64,000 nt of DNA, from contig NW_006917097.1 of the NCBI RefSeq assembly GCF_000516985.1, positions 2,642,593 through 2,706,592 of the forward strand. Direction: 5' to 3'. The notes beneath the pieces are model-generated. The model was not told the DNA's origin. It did no database searches and saw only the letters and a list, made by a program, of their open reading frames with translations. How positions within the stretch are numbered: position 1 is the stretch's first letter; every line of letters begins with the position of its first letter. The stretch is from Pestalotiopsis fici W106-1 (Eukaryota; Ascomycota; Sordariomycetes; Amphisphaeriales; Sporocadaceae). A program made the position numbers and the translations under genes. Below, piece by piece: positions 36,458 to 48,735 of the stretch.

Positions 36458-37133
36458 TCGAAGGTATAGACATACACTATAGAAGGCCGAACACTTGGCG
36501 GAAGCGCAGAGTGACCTTGGTTGCTGTATCGGACATCCAGTCAGCTAAATAAAGTGCGCCACAAGGTCACAGATTAAGAAATCACAGCTAGAATGTAGAT
36601 ATTCCTCGCATCGATTGAATATATCGTTCTTAAATCTATCCATTGGACAAATAAAAGGCCGTATAGTCTTGGTTCGTATGTCGTGCAGTGGTAAATGGTA
36701 TTCGACTCCAATTGAGACAATGCGTGGCGCTGGCAAAAAGTCCCATCACCAACAACTATTGGTGGCTTAACACACCACCCACCCACGTGGCTAGAATGTG
36801 GAGGTGGCCCTTCCCCAACCCTAAGCCGCATTACACTCAACCCGCTTTAGGTAGACCCGACGCACCAAAACGTTAGCTAAGGCCGTACCTGGCAGAAATT
36901 GGGGATTTCCCCGCGTTTAGGTCCCTTGCTCCGTCATCGTCGTGGCTCGCCGACGGATAATAATAATAAATAGGCGGCACAATGCCTTCCTCTCCACAGC
37001 GCCATCAGCAGCAGCCCTATCTGGTATCCGCTGGCATGTAGCGAGGCCACTTTCTACTCTGGCACGGGTCAAGCAGCAAAGGGAGCGATCGCAAGCAGCC
37101 AACCAGATCCATCATAACAAGCGAGGAGCAGGC
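36458..37133. promoter_or_regulatory. Upstream region of XlnR/AraR-type regulator gene
   Basis: About 680 bp between the dehydrogenase stop and the regulator start, with GC-rich segments near 36780-36960. No exon or operator could be supported. Confidence 0.35.
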
Positions 37134-40041
37134 ATGGAGTCTACGGAGACGGGCCCCCAGTCAGCAGCAACTAAGCTACTGGTCGAACAGCCACCAGATC
37201 AACGTATGCCGCGGATGCGCAAGAGAACTGCTCGGGCTTGCGATCGCTGTAGCAGCCTTAGGGTGCGCTGCGATGGCAGCAAGCCATGGTAAGTTTTCAG
37301 CAATGTACCCTGCTCTTTTCCCTGCCTATTCAAATTTTTCTTCTTTTTTCGTCTCCATTTACTAGCCTTCCCGGCCGCTTGATCCGTACAAATGGAGTGT
37401 CTGCTCATTCATTTGGACTGTTTCTTTCAGCCGCCGTTGTCGAGGTAGGCATATACTCCAAACAGCCGTCTCTGTTTTTGCACGGCAGTGATTACCTGGG
37501 CGATTAACTTTCGACGGCGCGGTTTAGAATATGAGCAAGCCTGCTTTTACACCCGCACTATCGGGAAGAGAGGGCGCAAACCGCACTCGAGCTTTCAGAA
37601 CACGCTGCCGTCTCCTACATACCATAGCCCGAGTCAGGATTCTCCAGACAATACCACGAATCTTGACGAGGGAGAAGGGCACATCCCGGCTCAGCCTGCC
37701 TACCAAGAAGAATTCCACGTCATCACAGTTGCAGATCGTGGCAATACACAATGTCCCATCCAGTCCGATACTTGCAATCGACCGCAAAACGAATCATCCT
37801 TTTCACCTCTGGATTTAACTCCCGGCACCAGTCCCGAAACCTATACCAGTCTGGTGGCATCAAGTGACAGCAGTAATAATCCAGATGTCCCTGAACTATC
37901 GGTCTCTGGACTTCCAGGAGAAGTTCTTGTGCACACGAACAATGATGCAGTTCGCAGCATTCCTTTGGCCCAGCAGATGCCGGCTGGACATGCGCGACAA
38001 CTCACACCGCCGAAGGATTACTCAGGTAACGCACGGCCCAGCGACCTTCTGCTCTCCAGATTCAAATGCCTTCAACCAGTTCTCCCAATGCTACAAGGCA
38101 TCATCGACGAAAGTCTTGCCTGCAAGCTTCTCGAGTCATATTTCAGGGAACCAGGCCGGTCTTTATTCGAATGTGCATCGCCATATGTGCTGACACATGT
38201 ACTTCGTAAAGAATCAGTGCTGCGATCGGATAGTCCACGCCGCACAACCTGCGCATTGTTGGTCACGATTCTTTGGGCTGCTTCGCAGACTGCAGATGAC
38301 GACTTCTTCCTCGCTCCCGGCCGGAAAGCAACAGTATGCGAGGAACTGAGGAAATTGATGATTTCACTCATTCACCAACGCGATCATGACTCCTGGGATA
38401 GGGACACTTGTGAGAGCCTCTATGACTTCAATGTATGATAACTAGGTGATCAGGTGTGCTGATATGCATTAGCCGGCATGTACGTGAGGAACCAAGACTC
38501 TGATACGGGCACCACTGGTCAGAATTGGCAATCAAACAACACTTTGCGGCGGCCGGCCTCCCAGGAAGCACCTCCCGTCCCATCTGTTGACGACGTACTC
38601 ACTCTCTTACTTCTAACAATCGTTGTCTCCGGGGGGGACTTCAAGGCTGATTGTTTTCGCTGGTGGCATAAAGCCTTGCGTCTCTCTCGCCTCATGGGCC
38701 TAAATCGCGAGGATGGCTTTGCAAATGCCTTGATGTCCTGCTGCACAGGAGGCACCAATTGCGCGTGCCGCTCCTGCGATGCCATTCGGTCGCGTATTAG
38801 CGTGCCCGAAGTTCAAGAAGAGAGGCGACGCGTGTTCTGGCTCATGTTTTGTCTGGATCGACACTTGGCGCTGTCACTCAACTCACCAGTGCACATTCTC
38901 GATCATGATTGCCTTATATATCGCCCAAGGCCAGATGACGAATGGGAAGCCCTTGACCCAAACTCTTGCGCGGACTATGGCCTGAGAGGCAGGGTGTTAG
39001 GACCACCCACGACCATTTCAGGAACGAGCTTTTGTGACTACTTTTTACCTTTGATGGCAATTCTAGGTGATGTGATACATTTGCATCGACGTAAGTCTCA
39101 TCCACGCTTCTCTGGAGCCCGGCAAAGCAATGGGCTTGATGCAGATACTGCAACTGTCGAAGGTGTGCTTGATGATTGCGAGAGAAGCATTGACAATCTG
39201 GCACGACTGTACGGCGTAGATACTCTCGATGGGGTTCCAATTGCAATGTCAAGCGGTCATATGACATCGTCTCCCTTGGGCATATCGCAGCAAGGATTGC
39301 CTGGAGCGCCACCGCTCACCCCTCTGCCTCAGCATCCAGTTTCCTCTATAGGTCCACCTTTCGCACCGTCCCATGACCTGCCAACAGATCTTCGTCCTGG
39401 TTCTCCGGACCAGCCCACGAATATCTCCGAGGCCAGAAAGCGGTCGAGTGAAGCAGCACACCGTAGCCAGGCGCGGCTCGTCACCGTGTACAGCAAATTC
39501 ATTCTGCATGTGCTGCATGTTCTCTTGCACGGCAAATGGGATCCCATTTCAATGTTGGAGAATGCCGACGGCTGGATCTCCTCGGTCGGGTTTGTCAAGT
39601 GCGCATCGCACTCAATTGCCGCCTCTGAGGCCGTCTCGGAGATATTGGCCTGTGATCCGGAGCTGGCTTTCATGCCGTATCTCTTTGGTATCTATTTACT
39701 GCATGGAAGTTTTATTTTATTGCTCTTTGCAGACCGTATGCCACAAATCGGACTAAATGAGTCGGTGGAGCGAGCATGTGAAATAATCATCCGTGCTCAC
39801 GAGGTTTGTGTCGTAACGCTTAGCACCCAGTTCCAGGTACGTCTGACATGGCAAACATGCCTAGTAAGACGGTGATGCTAACATTCATTTCCCACAGATA
39901 CGATTCCGAAAGGTGCTTCGATCTACCTTGTATAGTGTTCGCAGTGCGGGAGAACCGTCTACAGCGGAAGAGAGTGCGTCTCGTCTGCGGGTATTGTCCT
40001 TGTATAGATGGAGTGGAGGGTTCACAGGACTTGCGGCATAG
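37134..40041 (+). CDS. Zn2Cys6 transcription factor of the XlnR/AraR family
   Basis: Exons 37134-37288, 37431-37444, 37528-38409, 38473-39836 and 39898-40041 give 852 aa. The zinc cluster is assembled from three exons, including a 14-bp microexon: ACDRCSSLRVRCDGSKPC, then RRCREYEQAC, i.e. C-x2-C-x6-C-x5-C-x2-C-x6-C. The order and neighbouring residues match XlnR (sugar-catabolism regulator). The fungal_trans domain runs over residues about 300-480. The C-terminus CEIIIRAHEVCVVTLSTQFQ, then FRKVLRSTL and SLYRWSGGFTGLA, is also XlnR/AraR-like. Such regulators switch on plant-polysaccharide or pentose genes when a sugar is present. It lies inside the sugar block, so pathway-specific control is likely. 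The exon 3/4 junction is the least certain. Confidence 0.88.
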
Positions 40042-40824
40042 AAACGGCCCAGTGCAAGGACGAGAACATACGACCGTATATGCTACAGAGTTCGAGGCTC
40101 CTCGCAGGAGGATGCAGCCATATCAACTGCGCCTCGATATACGACCCGTATGTTCTTGAGCTATCTGTAGAGATGAACATGATGACCATTAGTAATTAGC
40201 ATTGTCTTAGCTTGTAATGTTAATAATCGGGATCTTCATACACCGTCGAGTTTCTTTATCGATTCGATTTCTCGAACTTGTCACAAGTCCAGATGGTGGG
40301 ATGAGAATCACCCCGTTGGACGGAAATAGCACGTTCACACCATGCAAATCCGGCCTGTCCTATTGCGACGGGTTGACGATTCCGGCGGCTCACTTCCCGG
40401 TTGAGAGAGTCCGACTTGTTCGGATAGTTGCGATCTCCGCTCAATATGTGGGCTTCTGCAACCACTCACAGCCATACCCGAGGCCGGCCAGCCATGCGCA
40501 GCCTCGCACAGTCTGCCTACCTAGGTAGGTAAATATCTACATATCGCAACAGCGACAGAGCGGGGAAAGTGCGGTTCTCTCCGATAAGGCTGGATTGCAT
40601 TTGTGTGCCAGACTTCCTGCCCGAAATACTCTTCGATTCCTGCTCTATGAGTCCTTATTCATTCACGATTGAGGTTCAACATTTTTCCATCACTGGAACA
40701 TCGAGTGCTGCTTTCCATTTCGCTAAGTTCTAGAGCGCGTAGTACCAGACCTGTTTCTCATCCGTTTACAGAACGTACCTGTATTTGACTACCATCTCGT
40801 CAATGCAACCCAAATCCTGTCGCA
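40042..40824. other. Intergenic region upstream of HET gene
   Basis: About 780 bp. Contains the perfect palindrome listed at 40516 and a pyrimidine-rich leader before ATG 40825; otherwise nothing recognised. Confidence 0.4.
40516..40529. repeat. 14-bp perfect palindrome CCTACCTAGGTAGG
   Basis: Perfect dyad about 300 bp upstream of the HET gene start. It shares the CCTAGGTA core with the inverted repeat ahead of the double-HET gene. Confidence 0.7.
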
Positions 40825-43222
40825 ATGCAAAAATACAACTACGAGCCTCTGCCTCCGCGGCACATCCGCATCGCAACTTTGCATTCTGTAAGAGATAGCG
40901 GTGATACCATGATCCAGATCACTTTGCGTCAAGCCATGTTCGATACTTATAACGATGATGAAATTGAGGATGGAGGGCCAATCAAAGATTTACAGAATGC
41001 CGGCAATGGGAAAAAGCCATCGCTTCTGTCGCGAATGCAAGACCTGCACCTCGGCTCTCGCGTGAAGCAGATGGTCAAAGGGCGCGACAATGCCACTGAA
41101 CTAGGCTACCCTTTGCGGCTAGGCAGCAAGAAGCCCCGGTATGAAGCATTATCGTATTCTTGGGGTCTTAGAGGGGCCGAGCCGCCGGTTGTGATGATTT
41201 CGGATACTCGCAGCCAAGACGCGTACCCATTTCAAGTCAGCGACAATCTTCTATCGGCGCTACGGCGGCTTCGCAAGAACAAGAAGCCCAGAGACCTCTG
41301 GGTTGATCAGGTTTGCATCAACCAGGAGGACGAAGAGGAAAAAGCGGTACAGGTATATATAAGGTCGATCCATATATGTTGCCACTTCTTTTTAGTTGAT
41401 ATAACACGTCTAGGTTGCTATGATGGGTGCGATTTATGCAAACGCTGATGCTGTTCTCGCCTGGATAGGCGAGGAGACCGACGATAGCCAGCTTGCCTTT
41501 TCCACCTTCACCAATATTGGGAAGTTCCTCTCGAACCCCAACAATGAACCTGGTTTATCTTTCGACGAAGAAAGGCCGGGCTTGTGGTTACCTGATGAAC
41601 CCAGCCCCGATGCGTTGGCTGCCGCGAATGAAATGTTAAAGCGGCCGTGGTGTAGCCGGCTATGGATACGCCAGGAAATCGCTCTAGCTAAGCAAGAAAC
41701 AGCCGTAATCGTTTGCGGATCTTTGACTATACCCTGGAAATATTTCCGTGCAGGTGGAATCTACATTGCGCATATTAAAAATCAGGCAACCCCCATCCCA
41801 TTTCCCGTCCTGGCATGGGGAATATACTTATTCGACGAATTCTTGGACCGGGTTCCAACAGGTCAAATCAAAGGTGGCGACGCAAGTCTTTCTGTTCTTC
41901 GGGAAATGAGCTGGGGCACCGGATGTGCTGATAGTCGTGATCGAATCTTTGCCAATCGGGCCTTGCTGGCATGGCCGGATGAGCGCCAGCGACTCCGCCC
42001 TAGTTACGCCAAAAAAAAAAAAAAAAAAAAAGCGCCTCAGGTTTATCAAGACGCCGTTGTTGCATATTTGAACTCACATAACGACCTGGTAGTACTTAAC
42101 CAGTGTCGGTGGAAAACGCTCAGTTCTTCGGAATGGGGAGCGCCAACTTGGTGGGTTTTGTCTACCTCACGGCTAGCTACCGCAACCACTCATCAAGTAT
42201 GCAGGGTTCCAGATTGGTCTGATACGAACGTCCCAACCATGCCGAAGTTCTTTATCACTGATAATGGTCTTAAAGCCTCTGTCAGGCTGGCTACTCCGTT
42301 CAAGATTGAGGGCAATGTTTTGCAGGTGGCAGGCGTTCATTTAGGTACAGTCAGCAGCAGGATTTCCCTGTCAGATGCAATGACAATTGAGAACACTCTC
42401 GAAGAGGTCCAGGAATTCTTTGCTTCTGATTCAAGTTCTTTGTGCGCTCATTATTGCACAAACCCGGCCGGGGTCTTTACGCTTGGCGATGCTTACATCG
42501 TGTCTCTGTCCGCATGCGACCTTGACTGGTCTTTACCAGCACCCACCCACCCCCATGATCTAGACGGAGATCTTTCTCAGAGACTTCAAGCTATTCGTCC
42601 CTGGATGTCAGCTTTAGGGCAGGCCAGCGCTGATGCTTCCTCCGTGATGCCAGAATCCTTAATCAACTGCATCCGAAAAGCTAGACAACACCAAACGCAG
42701 CTTTTTCGCACTAGCCATGGCAAAGCAGGCCTGTCTTGGGCACCAGCTATGGAGCTAGGCGATTGTGTCTGGATCTTATTCGGTTGTAATGTGCCCATGC
42801 TACTGCGTCCTGTGGCTTCTACCAATACCGGAGGCATGACGGCAGACCGTGACCCGCACCAATATCAGGTCGTAGGGCCTGCATATCTTCCTTGGGTGTC
42901 CGACGGGGAGCCCATCCTAGGCGAGCTTCATCCAAAATGGTATCGATTTGGTGCCGACGAATTTATCGACATGGGAGAGGGCGATGATGCGATTCAGTTT
43001 TTTGCAGCCATGAATGAATATCCGGGGGTCCGAGTCGGTCCCAAAATTCAGGCCCAATTCGATCCCCGATTGAAAGAATTGCCATTCACCTTGGATACTA
43101 TTCGGACGCGGTGGCCCAAGACGGAGCGGTTGCGGGATACATTCGTCAATGTCCCGTTCAATGAGTTGGAAACTACGCTGGCTGAACGTGGAGTCAAGGT
43201 TGAGCGACTGGACTTGGTCTAG
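40825..43222 (+). CDS. HET-domain protein with in-frame poly-lysine tract
   Basis: Exons 40825-41352 and 41414-43222 give 778 aa. After a variable N-terminus of about 100 residues the HET domain runs PRYEALSYSWG, LLSALRRLRK, LWVDQVCINQEDEEEKAVQ, IYANADAVLAWIGEE and RPWCSRLWIRQEIALAK. A HET-6-like C-terminal region follows. The intron splits the domain after KAVQ and restores the frame. Residues about 375-381 are seven Lys encoded by 21 consecutive A. The protein is expected to act in non-self recognition or stress-triggered cell death, as HET domains do. It sits between the sugar regulator and the LDH2-family gene, interrupting the catabolic cluster, which suggests later insertion or rearrangement. 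Confidence 0.88.
42011..42031 (+). repeat. 21-base A mononucleotide run in HET coding sequence
   Basis: Exactly 21 A in a row, keeping the frame as seven Lys codons. One-base slippage either way would truncate the protein soon after the HET domain. Confidence 0.9.
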
Positions 43223-43992
43223 TATTTGCTTATCAAGTGTCCTAGCATACAAGTGGCATTGAACCATAATTTCAATGCGGTACAGCATGTTTGTTGGTGA
43301 GAATTGGAATTCTTTCAATTGACTCTCGCAAGCAAGGCAGTCTCCCTTCCCCAGAATGAATCTCTGTCCCGGTATCAGACAGCGCACAACCGGACGATTG
43401 TCCACTTGAACCAATTAGGAAGAGTAATGCGACTGTGATATTCTGATGGATGTTTTGATCCAAATTGAAAACGCTTACTTGGGTCAAACGTCACATATCC
43501 CATTAGGCTCTATTGCCCGGTAATTCGAGGCTGTTTCCACATAAAAATGTTTTTCCAAGTTATGACTGACTTACGATTATAGGAAATGTAGACTTCAGTA
43601 CCATAATAGTAATCTCTCCGCTGGCCTTTGGCGGAGTTGTTATTTGAGTAGCTGGTAGTCATTGCTTCGCCTTCCCTAGCCACAACAACCGGAAAGAACA
43701 ACTTGCCGAGCCCTTCACCGCCAGCCACGACTTGAGCACCGGTGAGGCTGAAGGCTGTTGCATTCAAGCGGAGTAACCATTCGTGTCACCATTTTCGAGC
43801 CAATAGCTTGTGATGCGGATGAATCCCTGGTTCTTATCTGCTGCAGCTGGATGTCGCTTACCCCGCCCAGCCTTTATGAGGCACTGCTTCGTCCTGGCGG
43901 ACCGAATAAGGTTCTGAAAACATTTCCCTCAAAATCACTTGCTTACTTCCCACTGAAAATCGAATCGTATTCAGTTGTTGTGTTCATTAGCC
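43223..43992. other. Intergenic region between HET gene and decayed gene
   Basis: About 770 bp. An 85-residue minus-strand frame (43510-43767) starts without an ATG and could not be linked to a partner exon. Confidence 0.35.
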
Positions 43993-46900
43993 ATGGCCAA
44001 CCTGAATGGAACGTCTAGTTCGGAGGAATTTGCGGGCGATGAATTCTCAAACAATCTCTTCAGCGACCTCGCTCCTCTCCTCACGCTGTTTGGTGAACAG
44101 GTGACGAAACAATTCTTGAGCATGAGGCAAGTAGAAACCAAACTATGCTGATCATACACTGTGGTCCTGTTGCTAATGCTGCAGAATTTAGTACGTGATC
44201 TAACTGCTCTATTACCATTGACTTGTGCTCACCGCTGGCAGGTATGGGCTGGGCAGATAATATTTTACTGGCCATGGGACCCCTAGGAATCATGACTATT
44301 GTCGTCAGCGCAATCCGTGTTGGTCGTGTCAAGATGCTTAAAGCCATGGTTGGAAGGTAAAGCGCCACCCCTCTGCTTTAGAGGCTAGGTCAGTTGACTC
44401 ACATATGTTGGTAGGGCGCGAGGAAGTCAGTCAGATGCAGAGCAAGAACTTCTCTCTTCCACATCCGAGGACGTTTGCGAACTATGGAGTGGCCACGAAA
44501 TTGTCCGTGTCATGGGTCAACCAGCGGGCATGAAGACGTTGATCATTGTTGACGACACGGTTCATGATATCAAGTCTGGGGTGCGGAGACGTATTATTGA
44601 AGATTCTAATCCTGAGGATGATGCTCTCGACTCTCTGACTGACGCTGCCCCCAACCTAGCTCTCAATGTTCGAAACTCCACTGCTCCGTCTTGGGAGCTA
44701 TGATCTTGGCCGCAGTGGGAATACTCCTCCAAGTCATCGCGGTTGTGATACCTGGGGTAGCGACATACGTCTGGCAATGGCCCAAGGCCGGTGTCAAGGT
44801 TCAGAACTATGGGTATCCTTGTTTTGTGATTGGGACCACTCTTGTAGTTCTCGGCACAATGGTTTGTGGGCATGTCATTGAAGGAGTTACTACTGAGCAC
44901 AAGTTCACAAAGCACCCCGATGCGAGTAAGATGCAAGTGGTACGGCTTCAGCGGGCCTCTACTGTCAGCGGCCAGCATTTCTCGTCATACGCAATATTCA
45001 ACGATGAAGACAACCAAAGCATTCGAACATCTCGTTTGAACACTGCTGATTTTAGGTATGACCATTGCGCATACCCTCATTACGATACTTTGGCATAATT
45101 GGAATTTTTCCTATTCCGGCACGCCTCACATGACACCTATCTAGCTACCAACTGACAAACGCATTAGCACTTTGGCGGCCACTTCTTCACTTCTCTCTGT
45201 CGTGGGCTTCATAATACAATTCGTCGGTCTCAGAGCGCTTCACTGGTCGGCTACTATTATTCAACTTGGTATCACAATCATAATGACAGGAATTCGCGCC
45301 TGGGTCAGGAGAGGACTCGCCTCTGACCCTAAAACGAACGTCACTCTAGACGGGCACGAAATGGCTTGGCTGACTCTTCACATTCTCCCGAAAGACCGTT
45401 ATACTCGCCGACATCCACGTCGATCGAGTGAACGAGAGGAGCCTAAACCAACGAGTGATGCACCAGCACCGGACTCTGAGACCGACGTCACGCCATTGCA
45501 GAATTCGCGTGGATCATTAGAGGTCGCCGAAGCAACATCCCAAGGCGATCCAGAGCTGGAAAGACAACAGCAATTCTGGGACATACCATTTGATAAGACT
45601 TTCCAGAGTGCCGAGCAGATTATCTGGGAGCCAATTATGGGTTATGATTCTTATCGAGAAACAGCATGGAATGTGGTAGAATTCACTGAAAAACAAACAC
45701 TCAGTGAGATTTCCGTTGGTTTGGGAACGAAAACAGAGCACCTTTATACGTTCCAACAACTGTTTCGCCCACTCCAATTCGATAACTTTCTACATGTAGA
45801 ACCGTATGATCGCTATGAAGCGGCTGCTGATGGCGCGCTGGAGTTATACCAGCAGATTGCCAATATCATGCCGGCAAGCAATGCAGTGGTTAGTGCAGCC
45901 AACTCGTTGGCAACTGTGGTGGAGCGAGTTATGAAAATCGTGTGCGACGTCAAGGCGATAGAGTGGAAGACAAAAGACATCCCAATCGCCGAAACAAATG
46001 CCGACAAGGATAGTTCAGACTGGATAGCATCAGGCAACCGACTTTCTGATGACATATATTGGGGAGTTACCATCTCAACCCGTATGCCTTCGGAAGAAAC
46101 GGCACGGACCAGCAAGCTCTATTTCCGTACGAAAAGGGTAAATGAAGACCCCAATGCTTCGATTGCAAGGATTGGGACTGTCCCCAATGTTTCGACTGCA
46201 AAGACTGGCACGTTCCGATGGCAGTTTCAAGACCGAGAATCAATCATTGGCGTGTTGTCACTATGGTTATATTCAATGGCCAGAAGACAGAGCTCGATCG
46301 AAAAGTTCAATGAGTTTCTCGTCCGGGTTAGAAAAGAACGTTTCAACTATGTTGAGTCCGGAAGAATTGGGCGTATCGTTGCCACGAATTCGTTAGGAGA
46401 TTTCTCAGATGTTTGGCATCCCTTGTCGAAGTGGCTAGGCGTCCCGATAACAGAATTGCCATTACCGAATGGTCAGAACCGTGTCCAAAGCTTGATTTCA
46501 GAGACCCGTTCAGACATGACTTGGTTTCTGGGAATGTTCCTGTCACCCATGGCTGAGTAAGAATCCCGATATTAGAGTGGTTTTCAACAACTTCTAAGTG
46601 GTATATATGTAGCTAATGGGCTATCGCAGACCGAGCACGCAACCGAAAACGTCTGGCCAAAATGAAACTTCCTCTCAGAGGGGCACTTTGGTTGTCCAAA
46701 CACGTGATGATTCGAGCCTCGAGATTCAGTTTGCACAAGAGCTTTTCTCCTTGTTTATACTTGCCTTGGCAAAAAACATCAGCAAAGTGCTGGGAAACAC
46801 GGTCTATGACGCGGTCAGACATAATGTGTCCCGCGAACTGGGTCAACCTTCAATATCCATGCAGAATTCTGTCTTCAATGCGATCGCGGAAGAGGTTGTC

Positions 46901-47020
46901 AACAACGGACTAGCCCACGACACAACGGAAGCTTATTCGTTGATCATACCGGCTTTTCACAAATTGGATCTCCTACCTACCCCAGGAACACAACTTGAAA
47001 CTGCATCATCTACACAATAG
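43993..47020 (+). pseudogene. Degraded multi-exon membrane protein of the fungal ankyrin-associated N-terminal type
   Basis: Visible exons: 43993-44126, 44242-44356, 44415-45055, 45168-46556, 46630-47020; the coding remainder is about 880 residues. The N-terminus DLAPLLTLFGEQVTKQF, then GWADNILLAMGPLGI, DAEQELLSSTSEDVCELW and IPGVATYVWQWPKAG, matches the leader of large fungal ankyrin-repeat proteins of unknown function, with several membrane helices. Two defects: exon 1 has a GC donor (gcaagt) and joins exon 2 one base out of frame, and a single-base frameshift sits near 44701, where SWEL runs into TGA while the next helix continues one frame over. The first could be avoided by a 10-bp microexon (44173-44182 region). 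The last two exons are intact, and no ankyrin repeats follow. Sequencing error is the main alternative. Confidence 0.6.
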
Positions 47021-47599
47021 GTGGGACAGAATCCAACAGCCCATGCGGACAGCGAGTGAGCCAAACTAAATAAGGCTTGACATTTTAAGCCTCTGTGGAT
47101 TCTCGGCGTGATGCCGAGAGTCAGGATTCAGTCTATGGCAGTACAATAGAAACACATACCTAGACATCCCCAAGTGTTCCACAATTCCAGAAGTTGCAGT
47201 ACCCCTGTTACAACATATTCGTAGCCATGGCATTTCGTGATCCATAGTGCGTGCCTTCTTTAATGGTAGCCTTTTCAGGATGCCTGAATGAGTCGCCTTG
47301 GCGAAGTCTTAGCAGACTTGATGCGAATTGATGCGGGGTTTTAGGGAGCTTCACAGTTAACTCGGACCCCTCCAACAGCTCCATATCCACTATGAAATAG
47401 GCTTTTACAACAATTGCCCGCTCGGCCAAAGACCGAGCCCCTTCGATGAGGAGCCATGGGATATTGTGAAAAGACGTCACTGTCCTATTCATGACAGTTT
47501 GGTTTTTATACATGAGCAGTATTGCAGCATTTCCCTGATTGAGATGAGTCTTCACCTTCACACTCGTAGTGTTTTTCTTGTTTAAAGTGTGTCGCAAAC
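47021..47599. promoter_or_regulatory. Upstream region of LDH2-family gene
   Basis: About 580 bp. Holds the CGG-N7-CCG palindrome at 47104. A 132-residue minus-strand frame (47208-47606) covers most of it but has no recognisable domain and overlaps the LDH2 start codon. Confidence 0.4.
47104..47116. promoter_or_regulatory. CGG-N7-CCG palindrome upstream of LDH2-family gene
   Basis: TCTCGGCGTGATGCCGAGA is a near-perfect dyad with 7-base arms (TCTCGGC / GCCGAGA) around GTGAT. The CGG and CCG half-sites lie seven bases apart, a layout used by Zn2Cys6 dimers. It matches two sites in the RraA/lactonase promoter. Confidence 0.5.
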
Positions 47600-48735
47600 A
47601 TGACATCCCAAGCCCGCTATTATGTTAAGCCGACGGACGCCCAGACGTTTGCGCAGGCCGTCTTAAGCAAAGCCGGTTTGCCTCGGGATCACGCCAAGCT
47701 CATGGCCGATTGCCTTGTCCAGGCTGATGTACGAGGAGTAGTAAGTAGAAATTCTTTACAATTCCTCGAGGACGTCAACGCCTGACATGATTGTAGGATA
47801 CTCATGGCCTGGCCAGACTGCAGCAGTACATGGACCGTGTCTCGACTTCGCTCGTCAAGGCTCAGCCAGAACTCAAATTTTTAGAGAAGACGCCGGTCGC
47901 TGCGCATCTGGATGGCGACAATGGCTTTGGCTTCATTGTAGCGTCCAAGGCCATGGAAGATGCCATCCGGCGTGCTGAGACCTATGGCATTGGCATCGTC
48001 ACGGCCAAACATTCAAACCACTTTGGTATGGGCGCTACCTATGTGCTTCAAGCTCTGGAAAAGGGCATGATTTCGCTAGTGTTCACAAATTCAGCCAAGC
48101 AAATGCCGCCCTTTGGAGGCAAAGACACTCTGCTGGGCATCTCCCCATTCGCCGCAGGTGCACCAAGTAAGAACGAGGTACCGTACGTTCTCGACATGGC
48201 TCCTTCGGTAGTAGCCAAGGGCAAGATACGACGAGCAGCACGTCGCGGCGAAAAGATTCCTCTAGGCTGGGCATACGACAAGGATGGAAAGCCCACGGAG
48301 GACGCCAATGAAGCCTTGAATGGTTCCATGGCACCCATTGGCGGTCCCAAGGGGTCGGGTATCGCCATCCTGATGGACGTCATGTCTGGAGTCTTGTCTG
48401 GCGCCGCCTTTGGGGGCGAGGTTGGCGATCAGTACAAGGAGGCTCGCCCACAGAATGTGGGACACACTTTCATTGCAATCAAGCCAGACATCTTCATGTC
48501 CTCGGAGGAATTCCGCTCGCGCATGGATACGCTGGTGCAGCGTGTTCACGGTGTGACGCCAGCTGATGGCTTCAAAGAGGTCCTGTTCCCTGGGGAACCC
48601 GAACACCGACTCAGCGTCCAGAGATCTAGGGAAGGCATCCCTTTTGCGGATGCTGAAAAGGACATGTTTGAAGAAATTGCAAAGAAGTATGGCGTTGAAC
48701 CTCTGCCAATGTCAACCAGTGCCTACGCATTGTGA
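47600..48735 (+). CDS. LDH2-family (malate/lactate/2-oxo acid) NAD(P)-dependent dehydrogenase
   Basis: Exons 47600-47740 and 47797-48735 give 359 aa. The junction rebuilds ADVRGVDTHGLARLQQYMDRV, the family's signature with catalytic His. Further marks are AKHSNHFGMGATY, VFTNSAKQMPPFGGKDTLLG, YVLDMAPS and GGPKGSGIAILMDVMSGVLSGAAFG. This family (PF02615) is unrelated to classic lactate dehydrogenase and includes malate, sulfolactate, ureidoglycolate and 2,3-diketogulonate reductases. Cytosolic. It is the first of four enzyme genes to 52.9 kb, so it may oxidise or reduce a 2-oxo/2-hydroxy acid from the sugar, for example an alpha-hydroxy aldonate or lactate. The exact substrate cannot be named. 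Confidence 0.9.

Noticed and set aside
38410..38438. Donor at GTATGA (about 38430) for intron 3 of the XlnR-like gene
   Set aside because: It gives the wrong phase for the next exon; GTGAGA at 38410 restores the frame.
43510..43767. 85-aa minus-strand frame with a possible intron and second exon near 43500
   Set aside because: The frame begins at TTG, and attempts to join it to the next open stretch ran into stops.
47208..47606. 132-aa minus-strand frame upstream of and overlapping the LDH2 start codon
   Set aside because: It starts with an ATG and looks partly protein-like, but has no recognised domain, overlaps the start of a solid gene and covers its promoter with the CGG dyad. Transcript data would decide.
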